A stretch of 44,923 nt of DNA. Origin: a virus. Made by a program: the position numbers and the translations under genes. The notes under the pieces are model-generated. The model did no database searches. It worked only from the letters and a program-made list of their open reading frames with translations, and had not been told where the DNA came from. Every line of letters starts with the position of its first letter. Positions within the stretch are counted from its first letter, which is position 1. The DNA is taken from IMG/VR virus record IMGVR_UViG_3300008111_000288, positions 1 through 44,923 of that record; one strand, given 5' to 3'. Positions 9,416 through 17,888 of the stretch are shown piece by piece.

Positions 9416-10621
9416 TTATCCTGTGATAACTACTCTATATGCTCCACTTGCTGGTGCTGTAGCAAATCTTAAAGTTGTTGTATTTACTGATGTTCGCTCT
9501 ACATCTGTTTCAACAAGTGCTTTTGAGCCACCTGTTTCATAAACATTTACTGTAACATCCTCTGTATTTAATCCATGTGTTATTACAAAAGATGTTGCGT
9601 TGGTTGTATTAGCTATGTCTTGTGCAAACTTTCTAGTAATTGCATGATAGGCTCCACCAACCTGGCCAATTTGCCATACATCTGAGGTCTCGTTCCATAG
9701 AATTTCTGCATCTGCAGAATCTCCACGCTCAACCTTAATTCCAGCATCTGCTACTGGTGTGCCAGTTGCATTGCTATTAAGATTTACTTTATTGTCAACA
9801 ATATTAATTTCTGTTGTGTTAACAGAGTTAATTGTTCCAGATACGTTTAGGTTTCCGCCTACGTTTAAGTTGTTAGTAATTGTTACGTCATCTGGAAGTC
9901 CAATTGTTACTGTTGCGGCTTCTCCAGATGTTGGAGCAACTGTAATTTCATTCGCTGTACCTTGAATGTTAGCAACATAGTCGCCAGTTGTCTGTGTTCC
10001 AAGATTTACGTTCTTGATTGTTACTGCGCCATCTGATACCGTAAAATCTGCATCCGCAAATGATGCTACGCCTTTATTTGTTGTGCTTGCATTTTCAGCG
10101 GATACTGTAACTGTATTATTTGTTACAGCTACATCAATACCTTCTCCGCCAGCTACAGTTAATGTGTCTGTGAGAAGATTTACGGTGTCTGTGCCTGTAT
10201 CTCCAGCTATCGAAAGATTAGTTGCTACGTCTGCTTCGCTTGCTGCGGTTAAACGACCTTGTGCGTCAACTGTAAATGTTGGAATCTTAGTTGTTGATCC
10301 GTAAGATCCTGCTGTTACTGCGGTATTATCTAAATCTAATGTTGTTGTTCCAGCTGAGTCGCTGTATGTAGCTGTTAAACCTGTTCCGCCAAGTACTGAT
10401 GAACCAATTACATCTTGAATAACTTCTGTCGAAGCTCCCATCGGCATCCATGGGCCGTCTGGTGCGGTTAAACCGTTGTAGTAGTAAAGAACATTATCGC
10501 CAGTGTTGTAGTATATCTGTCCTGTTACTGGGTTAAGTGGTGCTGATCCAAGTCCTTGGATTCTAGCATTAAGAAGTTCATTCTTATTTAAATCTATACT
10601 CGTTACAAATAATCTTGCCAT
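9416..10621 (-). CDS. Tail fibre protein
   Basis: 401 aa. The N-terminal module MARLFVTSIDLNKNELLNAR followed by GQIYYNTGDNVLYYYNG is typical of T4-like and actinophage fibre proteins. One IQDVIGSSVLGGTGLTATYS unit matches the repeat of the two other fibres. Long Thr/Val/Asn beta-helix-like sequence follows (about 110-290), then a C-terminal sandwich ending AYRVVITG. No enzyme motif. SD AAGGAGATTT precedes the ATG. Confidence 0.75.
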   Translation of the reverse strand: MARLFVTSIDLNKNELLNARIQGLGSAPLNPVTGQIYYNTGDNVLYYYNGLTAPDGPWMPMGASTEVIQDVIGSSVLGGTGLTATYSDSAGTTTLDLDNTAVTAGSYGSTTKIPTFTVDAQGRLTAASEADVATNLSIAGDTGTDTVNLLTDTLTVAGGEGIDVAVTNNTVTVSAENASTTNKGVASFADADFTVSDGAVTIKNVNLGTQTTGDYVANIQGTANEITVAPTSGEAATVTIGLPDDVTITNNLNVGGNLNVSGTINSVNTTEINIVDNKVNLNSNATGTPVADAGIKVERGDSADAEILWNETSDVWQIGQVGGAYHAITRKFAQDIANTTNATSFVITHGLNTEDVTVNVYETGGSKALVETDVERTSVNTTTLRFATAPASGAYRVVITG

Positions 10622-10633
10622 GTTTAAATCTCC

Positions 10634-11074
10634 TTAAGACAGATATGCTGTCCCTGAGAATGGTTGTGCCATCGTCAGTGTAATTTGGTTAATACTATTA
10701 TAGTCTATTCCTGTTTCTAATATGTCGCCTGCGCTAGTTTTTACGGTTACGTTAGGGTGATATCCCAAATTGTGGTTAACAATAAGAGACCATACCCCAT
10801 TAGAAGGCCCAGTTACTTGATTTATTGAAAATGGGTATGTTAAGGTTCCAGTTGATAGAAAGTAGTTGGTTGCGCCATCCCAGGTTAGGTCATTTAGCTT
10901 AGGTCCGTAGAACTTTGTTGTGACTTTGTCGTAATAAAAATCACCCTCAACTCCAAGGCTGGGTGGGGGAGCGCCTACCCCATTTAGAATAGACTTTCCT
11001 CTTGGACCCTGTGGTCCTGGGGCTGATATGACTACGTCATTTTTTACTTCTGTTACTATTATTTTTTCTGTCAT
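10634..11074 (-). CDS. Short collagen-tract fibre or baseplate protein
   Basis: 146 aa. One short Gly-X-Y piece (APGPQGPRGKS, about residues 18-28), a 'GDFYYDKVTTKFYGPK' module, and a beta-rich C-terminal domain (NHNLGYHPNVTVKTSAGD). The last domain is of a type often annotated as a receptor-binding tip in small phage fibres. ATGA overlap with the gene upstream. Confidence 0.6.
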   Translation of the reverse strand: MTEKIIVTEVKNDVVISAPGPQGPRGKSILNGVGAPPPSLGVEGDFYYDKVTTKFYGPKLNDLTWDGATNYFLSTGTLTYPFSINQVTGPSNGVWSLIVNHNLGYHPNVTVKTSAGDILETGIDYNSINQITLTMAQPFSGTAYLS

Positions 11075-11418
11075 ATTGTCACCGACCTACTTAAAGTTAT
11101 ATAGCCTTCAAGCAATTTTGTTTTATTTCCATTTGAATCTGTTATCATGATGTCATATGAAGACTTTGGATAAAATAAAGAATTGGTTTGAGCCGCAGAC
11201 ATCTTAATGGTTAATTTTCCGTTTGGCGCATCTATTACTATACCAGACGCTGGTGAACTTAGGGTGAATGCCAATTTTGATCCGCCTTTTGTATCCCTAA
11301 CTTGCATTTTTGCTGTTGCATTTGTTAGGGCTATTGGTTGATCTGCACTGTCTTTGTATTCTACTACAAAAGAAAATGTTGTATTTTGGTCGACTTCAAA
11401 ATTTTTCTGGGCTGCCAT
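11071..11418 (-). CDS. Ig-like/BppU-type baseplate protein
   Basis: 115 aa single beta domain. N-terminal QNTTFSFVVEYKDSADQPI, a central 'AKMQVRDTKGG' and terminal YDIMITDSNGNKTKLLEGYITLS resemble the N-terminal domain of BppU-like baseplate proteins found in Gram-positive phages. No transmembrane segment. AGGAG ribosome site. First gene of the minus-strand fibre operon after the terminator at 11440-11465. Confidence 0.6.
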   Translation of the reverse strand: MAAQKNFEVDQNTTFSFVVEYKDSADQPIALTNATAKMQVRDTKGGSKLAFTLSSPASGIVIDAPNGKLTIKMSAAQTNSLFYPKSSYDIMITDSNGNKTKLLEGYITLSRSVTI

Positions 11419-11439
11419 AAATCTCCTAAAATAGGAAAA

Positions 11440-11465
11440 CTCCTATGCTCATTTTAGCATAGGAG
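11440..11465 (-). terminator. Terminator-like hairpin after the holin-like gene
   Basis: Perfect 10-bp inverted repeat CTCCTATGCT / AGCATAGGAG with a 6-nt loop, between the stop of the holin-like gene (11489) and the start of the baseplate gene (11418). Confidence 0.6.
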
Positions 11466-11488
11466 CCATCCTAATTACTTAATTAGCT

Positions 11489-11722
11489 TTACTTCTTTGT
11501 AAATCCAAATGAACTTTCGTTTGGATTAAGTGCTTTCAAAATAACTGGTAGACAAGCCGCAATACCACCCTTAATTAGGTCTCCTGGGTCAGTATTTCCA
11601 GTCATGTAAAGAGCAATAGCCGCACCTAAAAAGTGACGACCATAGCTTGCTAACGCTGCTAGAATTTTCTCTTGCATTGTTACCTTTCCATCATTGTTAA
11701 GATCTTCTTTTGTTTTTGACAA
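11489..11722 (-). CDS. Holin-like small membrane protein
   Basis: 77 aa, TTG start at 11722 supported by a strong AAGGAGG 8 nt upstream. The N-terminus has a dockerin/EF-hand-like DLNNDGKVTMQEK loop (Asp/Asn/Asp ligands). It is followed by a hydrophobic segment (about 24-42, HFLGAAIALYMTG) and a second weaker one (about 50-63). Size and hydropathy fit small holins of actinophages. It stands alone between two hairpins, apart from the CHAP endolysin at 43 kb, so holin function is tentative. Confidence 0.5.
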   Translation of the reverse strand: MSKTKEDLNNDGKVTMQEKILAALASYGRHFLGAAIALYMTGNTDPGDLIKGGIAACLPVILKALNPNESSFGFTKK

Positions 11723-11740
11723 TTTAGATCCTCCTTATTT

Positions 11741-11757
11741 CTGGGCCCTATGCCCAG
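11741..11757 (-). terminator. Terminator-like hairpin after the RNR gene
   Basis: CTGGGC / GCCCAG stem with a 5-nt loop, followed by T-rich sequence on the minus strand. It lies 37 nt past the RNR stop. Confidence 0.5.
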
Positions 11758-11793
11758 GAATTTTGGGTTTCCCCAATCTTTATTATATACCCT

Positions 11794-12468
11794 TTAGGCA
11801 GAAATGTCTACAATCTCGCAATTTCCGTCTGATGTACAGGCAAGAGTAGAGTTTGTGGAAGTTCCGTCTTCTGTCTCGTAAAAAGACAAGTCTTCCCAAC
11901 GAATATTCTTGGGCATCTTTGAAAGAAGATCTTCGTACTCTTCTTTTGTTACTTCCTGATATGGTGCTTGCTTGTAGGAATGGTCTGAATGCGGAAGGAA
12001 TGAAATTCCAGATACTTCGTCAAAATGTTTATATACCCATGCTCCAACTTCCATCCACTCATCTTCTTTAACAGACACAGTAATAGATGGCTTATGCTCA
12101 CACCATGCACGTTGATAAACTAGCCAAATGTTTAGATGATCTAACGCAGTTAAATCATTTCTAACAATTGCTCCGTTTGGCGCCTTTACTGGAAATGAAA
12201 AAACATATGTATCATTTGGCTTCATAACATCATCTTCTACTGGAATTCCTACTTCCTTTAGAAATGTAGAGATTGGATCTCCCTTAGAGCCACGAACTGT
12301 GCGAATGTAATATGGTGAATGCCAAGGATGCATTCCTGAAGATACCCCGACCAATTGAGACACTGTACCAGAAGGCTTTACGCATGTAATAGCTGCAGAC
12401 TCAGGAATCCCAATTGTCCTGTTAATGAAACTCCAAGCAATCTTTCTTCTTCTGTGTTGTCTTTCCAA
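11794..12468 (-). pseudogene. nrdJ: Class II ribonucleotide reductase, C-terminal part (out of frame)
   Basis: Homology to adenosylcobalamin-dependent RNR resumes at GIPESAAITCVKPSGT (about 12411) and continues to the end, closing with LACTSDGNCEIV, the usual redox-shuttle Cys pair at the C-terminus. The upstream 19 codons (Arg/Lys-rich) are the wrong frame of the N-terminal part. No ribosome site precedes it, so it is probably not expressed alone. With the N-terminal part it totals about 607 residues, short of the usual 640-740 for this family. Confidence 0.7.
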
Positions 12469-13619
12469 ATTTTACGAAGGTATTTAAAGTCTGTTAGCGT
12501 TGATTGCCAAGTTCCAAGAATTGTTGCAAGACGGACTTTATTTGCAACATCTTCATTTGTATCTTTTTCACGTAATACGACTTCTGAAAGATTACAAAAC
12601 TGGTAAGGACGTAAGATAATTTCTGAGCATGGGTTAGTTCCATAGTGAATATCTGGATCTCTTCTTCCATACTTGGCTGCTTGGGCTTGAGCTGCGGCCA
12701 CATTGTATATACCTCGTTCTCCTGACTTTGAATCATAAAGATTCTTCCATTCTGCTATAAACTGCTCCATCTCTGGTTTGCGTGAATATGCAACAGAGTT
12801 ATTTGAAAGTGCACGTTGAGTATTGTTCTCCCACCAATTACCTGATTTGGCTGCAGCCATTTCAATATCATTAATATTAGAAAGAGAAATCATTGCTGAG
12901 CGTCTTACTCCGCCAACTACTACAACTTCTCCAATCTTACACATAATGTCATGTGCTTCAATTGGCTTAAGTTGACGGCCTGCCGCATTCTTAAATTTTG
13001 CAATAGTAAAATCAAATAGGTTTATAAGTGGCTGTGGACCAGATGATCTTCCTCCCATAGTCTTAAGACGAGCACCTGCTGGTCTAACTTTAGAAACATC
13101 AATTGCTGGAACTTGTCCTGTCCACAAAAGAGCTAGCAGTTCACGATATGCTTTGGCCCAACCTTGTTTTGAATCTTCTACAACAATTACTGTTGTTGTT
13201 TTTTCAAACGTCTCTGGGACGGAAGGAAGTTTGTTAACATACTTGTATTCTACAGAAAACCCAACACCTGTTCCACACATAAGGATATACATAGTTTCAT
13301 CAAATGAGCGTGGTGAATCTACTGGAACAAATGAGCAGTTATATCCTGCAACATTGTCTCTATCTAATGCGGCACCTGCAGTCATTACAGATCTCATAGA
13401 AGGCATTACGTTACGATTAAATACAGCATCTTTTAATTCTGTGACTAGGCTTTCTGATGGAACATAGTTATTGTTTACCTTTAGATGATCTAACATAAAG
13501 TTAAAATATCTGTCTACTGTTTCGCCCCAAGTTTCACGGCGTCCTTCTTCTGGAATCCATCTCGCATAACGAGACAGAGCAATGAAATTTTCATATGGGT
13601 TTGCAATAGTTTTTGACAT
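12378..13619 (-). pseudogene. nrdJ: Class II (B12-dependent) ribonucleotide reductase, N-terminal part, frameshifted
   Basis: Reduces ribonucleoside triphosphates to deoxy forms. Visible signatures of the monomeric RTPR type: RWIPEEGRRETWGETVDRY (about 20-38), GYNCSFV with Cys95, MCGTGVGFSVE, and NPCSEIILRPYQFCNL with the thiyl Cys331 and Glu333. Homology runs to LLGVSLTGQ (residue 402). The next expected helix (roughly 25-35 aa before GIPESAAITC) is absent and the frame shifts at about 12411-12414. The piece therefore reads 11 unrelated residues and stops. Either a real inactivating deletion or an assembly/sequence collapse. ATG at 13619 behind AAAGGTG. Confidence 0.8.
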
Positions 13620-13709
13620 TTTTTAAATAACACCTTTTCTCCGCCTTGCGGTTCTATAATTTTTAGTTGAAGCTCAATTCTACCAAACTTTAATTCAAAG
13701 GGGAAGAGC

Positions 13710-14696
13710 TTATTTAAATTTTTTAAAAATTGGATCAAAGCTATTCTTAGTCAACTGGATCCAATTATATTCATTATGTATTTCTTCAGATTGTTTATAG
13801 TAGTATCCAGAATATGCTTTAAAATTTTGAGTAACATCTCTCATAAGCTCAAGTAGGTGTTGATAGTTTGGTTCATATACTTTACCAGGAAGATTAAAAA
13901 ATTTTGAATCTTGTAAAGTTGATTTTAAAACAAGTGGTCCTAAAAATTTAAAGTAATGTGCCCATCCACCAGTACATATAGTTGGCATACCAGTAGCTAA
14001 GGCTTGAAGCGGTATAAATCCAAATCCCTCACCGTAACTTGGATAAACTAAAACATCGTGATCGTGATACAACCTAACCAATTCTTCTTCAGACATGTCT
14101 TCGGTAATAACCTTTATATTATTATACATTTTGTCTGGCAAACCAATTATTTCTTTATCTATAAAATTATTAAAAACTCTTGTTGTGTTTTCTCTATATG
14201 CTTTTATAGTTAAACTATACTTTGGGTTATTACCAAATAAAGAAACAAATGCATTCACAACCATCTGTCCCGCTTTTCTAGGAGCTGGCTCGCCAACATG
14301 CAAAAATTTAATAACATCAGACTCTTGTCTTTTTTTAGGCTTCCATGCTGGACTAATTCCATGAGGATAAACTTTTACATTTTTCATTCCATTATCTTCA
14401 AAAACATTTGCACACCAATCTGATGTAGCCCAGACTTCATCACAATAATTTACCATTGGAAACCATGTTTTTGGAACTACTGTAGATTCCCAAGGTGTAT
14501 AACTAATTTGGTATTGATTTTTATGAAGTTTATGTTGAAATGGCTGTGCAAAATTTAATTGTACTGGAGCACGGTAATCTTGAAATGGTGTTTGATGCCC
14601 TAATTTTTGCAAAGATTGTATAATATTCCAGCTAGCATAGCCATAACCAGTATTTTGAGTTAAGTTAATTTTAGGCGTAGAGAATGATATTTGCAT
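13710..14696 (-). CDS. GT4-type glycosyltransferase
   Basis: 328 aa. N-terminal Gly-rich loop (NTGYGYASWNII, about 14-25), then LHVGEPAPRKAG (about 130-141), and the EX7E-type donor site YGEGFGFIPLQALATGMP (about 220-237). These mark the GT-B fold, GT4 family of retaining glycosyltransferases. It probably transfers a sugar from a nucleotide donor onto phage DNA, virion protein or host surface glycan; the acceptor is unknown. It lies upstream of the RNR on the minus strand, divergent from the transglycosylase. No good ribosome site before the ATG. Confidence 0.8.
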   Translation of the reverse strand: MQISFSTPKINLTQNTGYGYASWNIIQSLQKLGHQTPFQDYRAPVQLNFAQPFQHKLHKNQYQISYTPWESTVVPKTWFPMVNYCDEVWATSDWCANVFEDNGMKNVKVYPHGISPAWKPKKRQESDVIKFLHVGEPAPRKAGQMVVNAFVSLFGNNPKYSLTIKAYRENTTRVFNNFIDKEIIGLPDKMYNNIKVITEDMSEEELVRLYHDHDVLVYPSYGEGFGFIPLQALATGMPTICTGGWAHYFKFLGPLVLKSTLQDSKFFNLPGKVYEPNYQHLLELMRDVTQNFKAYSGYYYKQSEEIHNEYNWIQLTKNSFDPIFKKFK

Positions 14697-14717
14697 ATAT
14701 TTTTTTAGTTAACTAGG

Positions 14718-14747
14718 TTGACAGGCTTATCCAATCAATGCTACTAT
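14718..14747 (+). promoter_or_regulatory. Promoter of the transglycosylase gene
   Basis: TTGACA, 18 nt, TACTAT. It lies in the divergent gap with the glycosyltransferase; an AGTTAACT palindrome sits just upstream (14707-14714). Confidence 0.6.
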
Positions 14748-14780
14748 TATAGTTCGTTATCTCTAAAGGAGGAAATGCCA

Positions 14781-15332
14781 ATGGAGAAAATAAAACAACA
14801 GGTAAGTGATTTGGCTCATAACCTGGTAACAATAGTAATGATAACATTATTTTTGTTTCCAGTCCAGCCTGCAAATGCCTTAAAAGTAAAACCTTTAGTG
14901 AAAACTGAAGCCCAATTAAAGCAAGAAGTCTTAGATAGTTTTAGTAAAGAGATTTACAAGCCATCTGAGATGCTTACAGATCAAGAGTTGCTAACGCTAC
15001 TTAAGACTGTAGGATTCGAAGGAACAGGCCTTAAGAAAGCCTGGTCAATAGCAAAGCGTGAATCTAATGGAAGACCGCTTGCATATAACGGGAATAAGAA
15101 AACTGGAGACAATTCCTATGGAATATTCCAGATAAATATGATCGGAGACTTAGGTCCTGAAAGACTTGAGAAATTCGACCTAAAGAGTAACAAAGAGTTA
15201 TTCGACCCAGTAACAAACGCAGAGATAACGTACTACATGACCAATGGCGGTATTGATTGGTCAGCTTGGAAGGGTATGACCCCAAAAGCACAGGAATGGC
15301 TATTGCAATTCCCGACTGATAACAAGAAGTAG
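14781..15332 (+). CDS. Secreted SLT-type lytic transglycosylase/lysozyme
   Basis: 183 aa from the second ATG, 8 nt after AAAGGAGG (the first ATG at 14775 is also possible). A signal peptide is visible (about residues 14-33, LVTIVMITLFLF ... PANA). The catalytic domain shows AKRESNG with the catalytic Glu94, then DNSYGIFQINM and a TNGGIDWSAW end, as in SLT lysozyme-like proteins. Cleaves peptidoglycan outside the membrane; could act in lysis or in entry if packaged. Expressed from its own promoter, opposite to the rest of the lysis genes at 43 kb. Confidence 0.8.
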   Translation: MEKIKQQVSDLAHNLVTIVMITLFLFPVQPANALKVKPLVKTEAQLKQEVLDSFSKEIYKPSEMLTDQELLTLLKTVGFEGTGLKKAWSIAKRESNGRPLAYNGNKKTGDNSYGIFQINMIGDLGPERLEKFDLKSNKELFDPVTNAEITYYMTNGGIDWSAWKGMTPKAQEWLLQFPTDNKK

Positions 15333-15337
15333 GTCAG

Positions 15338-15544
15338 ATGCAGATACAATACGTATCTAAATATATAGCCTTATCAAGAGAAGGCCTTGTTCCAAGACTC
15401 GATTGTCCTCTGGATCAGGGCCTTCTTATGTCTAATGAAGACTTAAATGGTAATATATACTTATACTGCTTATCATGTTCTTATAAAAAAAATATAGGCT
15501 TAGATTTTTATGATAAGCTCTGCAAACAGATAAAGGGGTTGTAG
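15338..15544 (+). CDS. Small zinc-ribbon-like phage protein
   Basis: 68 aa. Two Cys groups, DCPLDQGLL and YCLSCSYK, fit a knuckle-type zinc site. Similar short proteins accompany glycosyltransferase genes in actinophages, as I recall. The stop overlaps the GTG start of the next gene (TAGTG). Confidence 0.6.
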   Translation: MQIQYVSKYIALSREGLVPRLDCPLDQGLLMSNEDLNGNIYLYCLSCSYKKNIGLDFYDKLCKQIKGL

Positions 15545-16725
15545 TGGCTGCTGGTCCAATTAAAGGAATAACAATAACTCATCCAGAAGTAAGAGAAGCC
15601 TTTTTTGAAGAAATAAGATCTTTAGAGCAAGTTGAGGATGTTAAGCCTTACGGAGAATTTGGGTTTTATGTAAAAGTAAAAAATCCTGTAATAAATTATA
15701 GACATCAGTTTAATGGAATAATGATTCCTATGGTTGGTGAATTTAATAATAAGCAAGAAGAACATTACGATGGAGCTATACTTACAATACCAATTACAAA
15801 AAAATATTTTCACGACATGCTTGAAATTATGCCAATAATTCTTACGCTAAAAGAAAATAATGAAAAATTTAAAGTTGTTTTTAATGCCAGAGAAAGCATG
15901 ATTACTGAAGATAAAATATATAAAACGTTTTTAATGACTGCTCAACAGGCGAAAGACATAAACACTGAACCTTTGAGATATTGGCTTGATTTTTTAAATT
16001 TTTATGAAATTGATTATGAGTGTACAGACTCTAAGTTTAATAAAGTAATATCTGCAGACTCAGCTTATGTATTTTATTATACCGACATGGGATTTGAGCC
16101 TGCTAACGACAGTGAGACATATACAACTAACTACATTCATTGGTCAAACAATACTGGGCTATCTGGAGTAAAAAGAGTCTTTCCTACAAGACACGAAAGC
16201 TTAGCCTTTAAGCTATCTTATCAAATCATTACATTTGGACAACCTACTTTACTTCTGTACTCAGATTCTTTTGAGATTTTAAAAAGAAATTTTGCCGAAA
16301 GCGGTCTTATAAGTAGAACCATTCCTGGAAAAAAAATATTCATAGCTAGAAACACTAAACTCTATAGCGATAGAGCAATTTCAAATACAGATAAATTAAA
16401 TGACTATATGGAATCTAAAGGATTTGAAATTTTTTATAATGAAGACATTAATATGATGGATCAGATTAAATCTGTTACTGAAGCTGAGTGTATTGTTGGA
16501 ATAGTTGGAAGTAACTTTTTAAATGCTATGTATGCAGATAAAGGAACCCAACAAATTATATTTTATCCAGACAAAAGTCAGGACTGGTTAATATATTCAA
16601 ACCAGTCTGCTAGATGGGACCATGAGGTTAAAAATATTTATACAGATAATAACCCTGAAAGCATGATAGAGTATTTAGAAACAACTGAAAGCCCTATAAT
16701 TAAGAAATGGTTTCAAAATGTGTGA
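15544..16725 (+). CDS. GT61-like glycosyltransferase
   Basis: 393 aa, GTG start at 15544 with AAAGGGG upstream and 1-nt overlap with the preceding stop. The C-terminal half carries the GT61/DUF563 signature: KIFIARNTKLYSDRAISN, then a Glu-rich helix, then AECIVGIVGSNFLNAMYA and GTQQIIFYP. The N-terminal half is unassigned. Likely sugar transfer to a surface or virion acceptor. It and the GT4 gene at 13.7 kb could form a glycan-modification pair. Confidence 0.65.
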   Translation: MAAGPIKGITITHPEVREAFFEEIRSLEQVEDVKPYGEFGFYVKVKNPVINYRHQFNGIMIPMVGEFNNKQEEHYDGAILTIPITKKYFHDMLEIMPIILTLKENNEKFKVVFNARESMITEDKIYKTFLMTAQQAKDINTEPLRYWLDFLNFYEIDYECTDSKFNKVISADSAYVFYYTDMGFEPANDSETYTTNYIHWSNNTGLSGVKRVFPTRHESLAFKLSYQIITFGQPTLLLYSDSFEILKRNFAESGLISRTIPGKKIFIARNTKLYSDRAISNTDKLNDYMESKGFEIFYNEDINMMDQIKSVTEAECIVGIVGSNFLNAMYADKGTQQIIFYPDKSQDWLIYSNQSARWDHEVKNIYTDNNPESMIEYLETTESPIIKKWFQNV

Positions 16726-16831
16726 GCCTGAAAAAATAGAATATGAAGGATCTGCAATGTATGTTACAGATGCAATGGGTAGAGAGGTATTTTGGCTAGA
16801 TGCAGGAAGACCAGAATCAACAGACGAATAG
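16718..16831 (+). CDS. 37-aa hypothetical protein
   Basis: ATG at 16718 overlaps the end of the GT61 gene by 8 nt; 37 aa, acidic (MCEPEKIEYEG ...). It overlaps the following gene by 32 nt in another frame. The tight packing supports translation, but there is no strong ribosome site. Confidence 0.45.
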   Translation: MCEPEKIEYEGSAMYVTDAMGREVFWLDAGRPESTDE

Positions 16832-17018
16832 CATAGAAGATAATTTGCCACTAGTAAATTATATTATGCTGCACAGAATATATGACATGCTTACCCTTAT
16901 TGCAAAAGAGGTTGCTGGTAGCCAAGACGTAGAAAAAATGGTAGAATATCATGAGAAGGGTTACTTATTGGGACCAGTCCCTTCTTACGTCCCTAACAAT
17001 GAAGAGGAAAATAAATGA
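16800..17018 (+). CDS. Hypothetical protein
   Basis: 72 aa, acidic ends and a central helix (NYIMLHRIYDMLTLIAKEV). ATG at 16800 lies inside the 37-aa gene; the ATG at about 16866 is an alternative start. ATGA overlap with the next gene. No family recognised. Confidence 0.55.
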   Translation: MQEDQNQQTNSIEDNLPLVNYIMLHRIYDMLTLIAKEVAGSQDVEKMVEYHEKGYLLGPVPSYVPNNEEENK

Positions 17019-17212
17019 CAAAAGAACAAGTAGTCTTGCTTATGGTCGAAAAGATTAATAACGATAATCGTTTGGCGGCTGTGAATCAAGAAGGTACTAA
17101 ACTCGCTGATTTAGAGAAATATATCGAAGAAATGAGACCACAGCTAGAATATATGTGCGGTGGACTTTATGATATATTGGCCTCTAAGGGCGTCATCAAT
17201 TTTGATGCCTAA
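17015..17212 (+). CDS. Hypothetical protein
   Basis: 65 aa, helical and charged, with one Cys. Coupled to the upstream gene by ATGA. Last gene of the run; followed directly by the promoter of a candidate small RNA. Confidence 0.55.
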   Translation: MTKEQVVLLMVEKINNDNRLAAVNQEGTKLADLEKYIEEMRPQLEYMCGGLYDILASKGVINFDA

Positions 17213-17216
17213 ACTA

Positions 17217-17245
17217 TTGACATTGTAAAATTATTATTTTACAAT
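17217..17245 (+). promoter_or_regulatory. Promoter of the candidate small RNA
   Basis: TTGACA, 17 nt, TACAAT. The spacer and -10 also form a 10-bp inverted repeat (ATTGTAAAAT / ATTTTACAAT). Confidence 0.6.
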
Positions 17246-17251
17246 TAAGAA

Positions 17252-17338
17252 GTGCTGGTAGAGCAGAGATGTTCCCAGTATAATGTATAGTAATATACTA
17301 CATAAACCCAATCGGATCCGCCTCTGGTTGGGTTTTGT
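17252..17338 (+). ncRNA. Candidate small RNA, about 87 nt
   Basis: The segment starts about 7 nt after a near-consensus promoter and ends in the hairpin at 17304-17336 plus TTTT. It has no credible ORF. A short hairpin (GTATA/TATAC) lies in the middle. It does not fold as a tRNA. Expression and function are unknown. Confidence 0.5.
17304..17336 (+). terminator. Terminator hairpin of the small RNA
   Basis: 8-bp stem AAACCCAA / TTGGGTTT followed by T; the loop contains the CGGATCCG palindrome. Confidence 0.6.
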
Positions 17339-17351
17339 GTTTATATGGGTG

Positions 17352-17357
17352 TATAAT
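17352..17357 (+). promoter_or_regulatory. -10 of a leaderless transcript
   Basis: TATAAT exactly 6 nt before the ATG at 17364; TTGTGT lies 11 nt further upstream. Confidence 0.6.
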
Positions 17358-17363
17358 TAGGGT

Positions 17364-17642
17364 ATGATTAGAACCAAGCTAGTAACGGCAAATGCGACTC
17401 CTGTGGAGCTTAGCTTTCCAGATGAAGTGCAATCTTATTACAAAATAATTATTACAAATTTAAGTGCAAATAAGCATGTACTAGTTGGTGGACCAGATGT
17501 ATCTTTAACTAAATATGGCATAAGAGTAGAACACGATCAGCCTCCAGTTACAATAGAGGGTGTGCCTTATAACGATAGGCTATATGCAATATCTGAAGAT
17601 CCTTTGCAATCAATTTCTGTTGCAGTTATGGTAATAGAATAA
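17364..17642 (+). CDS. Hypothetical small beta-rich protein
   Basis: 92 aa, beta-rich (KIIITNLSANKHVLVGG). No signal peptide, no Cys. The ATG lies 6 nt after a TATAAT box and has no ribosome site, so the mRNA is probably leaderless. The pattern resembles small phage 'decoration-like' proteins, but this is weak. Confidence 0.6.
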   Translation: MIRTKLVTANATPVELSFPDEVQSYYKIIITNLSANKHVLVGGPDVSLTKYGIRVEHDQPPVTIEGVPYNDRLYAISEDPLQSISVAVMVIE

Positions 17643-17684
17643 AATAGTGCGAAAAAGTGCGGCGAAAAAAGAAAGGTTTGGGGG

Positions 17685-17690
17685 TATAAT
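17685..17690 (+). promoter_or_regulatory. -10 of a leaderless transcript
   Basis: TATAAT exactly 6 nt before the ATG at 17697. Confidence 0.55.
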
Positions 17691-17696
17691 TAAAAT

Positions 17697-17888
17697 ATGA
17701 GCCCACATCATTTTTCGAAGCAGATGAATAACCCATACTTCCGAACTAAGTATTTTCAGGAAGAGTCTAATACTGCTAAGATAGAGAAGAAAATAGAAGC
17801 TCGTATATATAAAATATTAAATGCGCTTAATCCTTTATATTGGATTAAAAAAGTGAAAGTGCGGCGGGAGAAGAAGAACCTAATTTAA
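17697..17888 (+). CDS. Hypothetical basic protein
   Basis: 63 aa, Lys-rich, with an amphipathic C-terminal helix (LNPLYWIKKVKVRREKK). Leaderless start as above. It converges with the next minus-strand gene and overlaps its end by 4 nt. Confidence 0.5.
   Translation: MSPHHFSKQMNNPYFRTKYFQEESNTAKIEKKIEARIYKILNALNPLYWIKKVKVRREKKNLI

Noticed and set aside
12380-12440. Intron or intein at the RNR break
   Set aside because: Sequence is missing, not inserted, and no splice or intein motif is present.
13153-13467. Plus-strand frames inside the RNR and other minus genes
   Set aside because: Shadows of real genes with no ribosome site or domain.
14718-14780. Longer N-terminus for the transglycosylase
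   Set aside because: The upstream TTG is the -35 of the promoter and there is a strong ribosome site before 14781.
17252-17338. tRNA in the small RNA segment
   Set aside because: A GGTAGAGC stretch looks like a D arm, but no acceptor or T arm can be paired.
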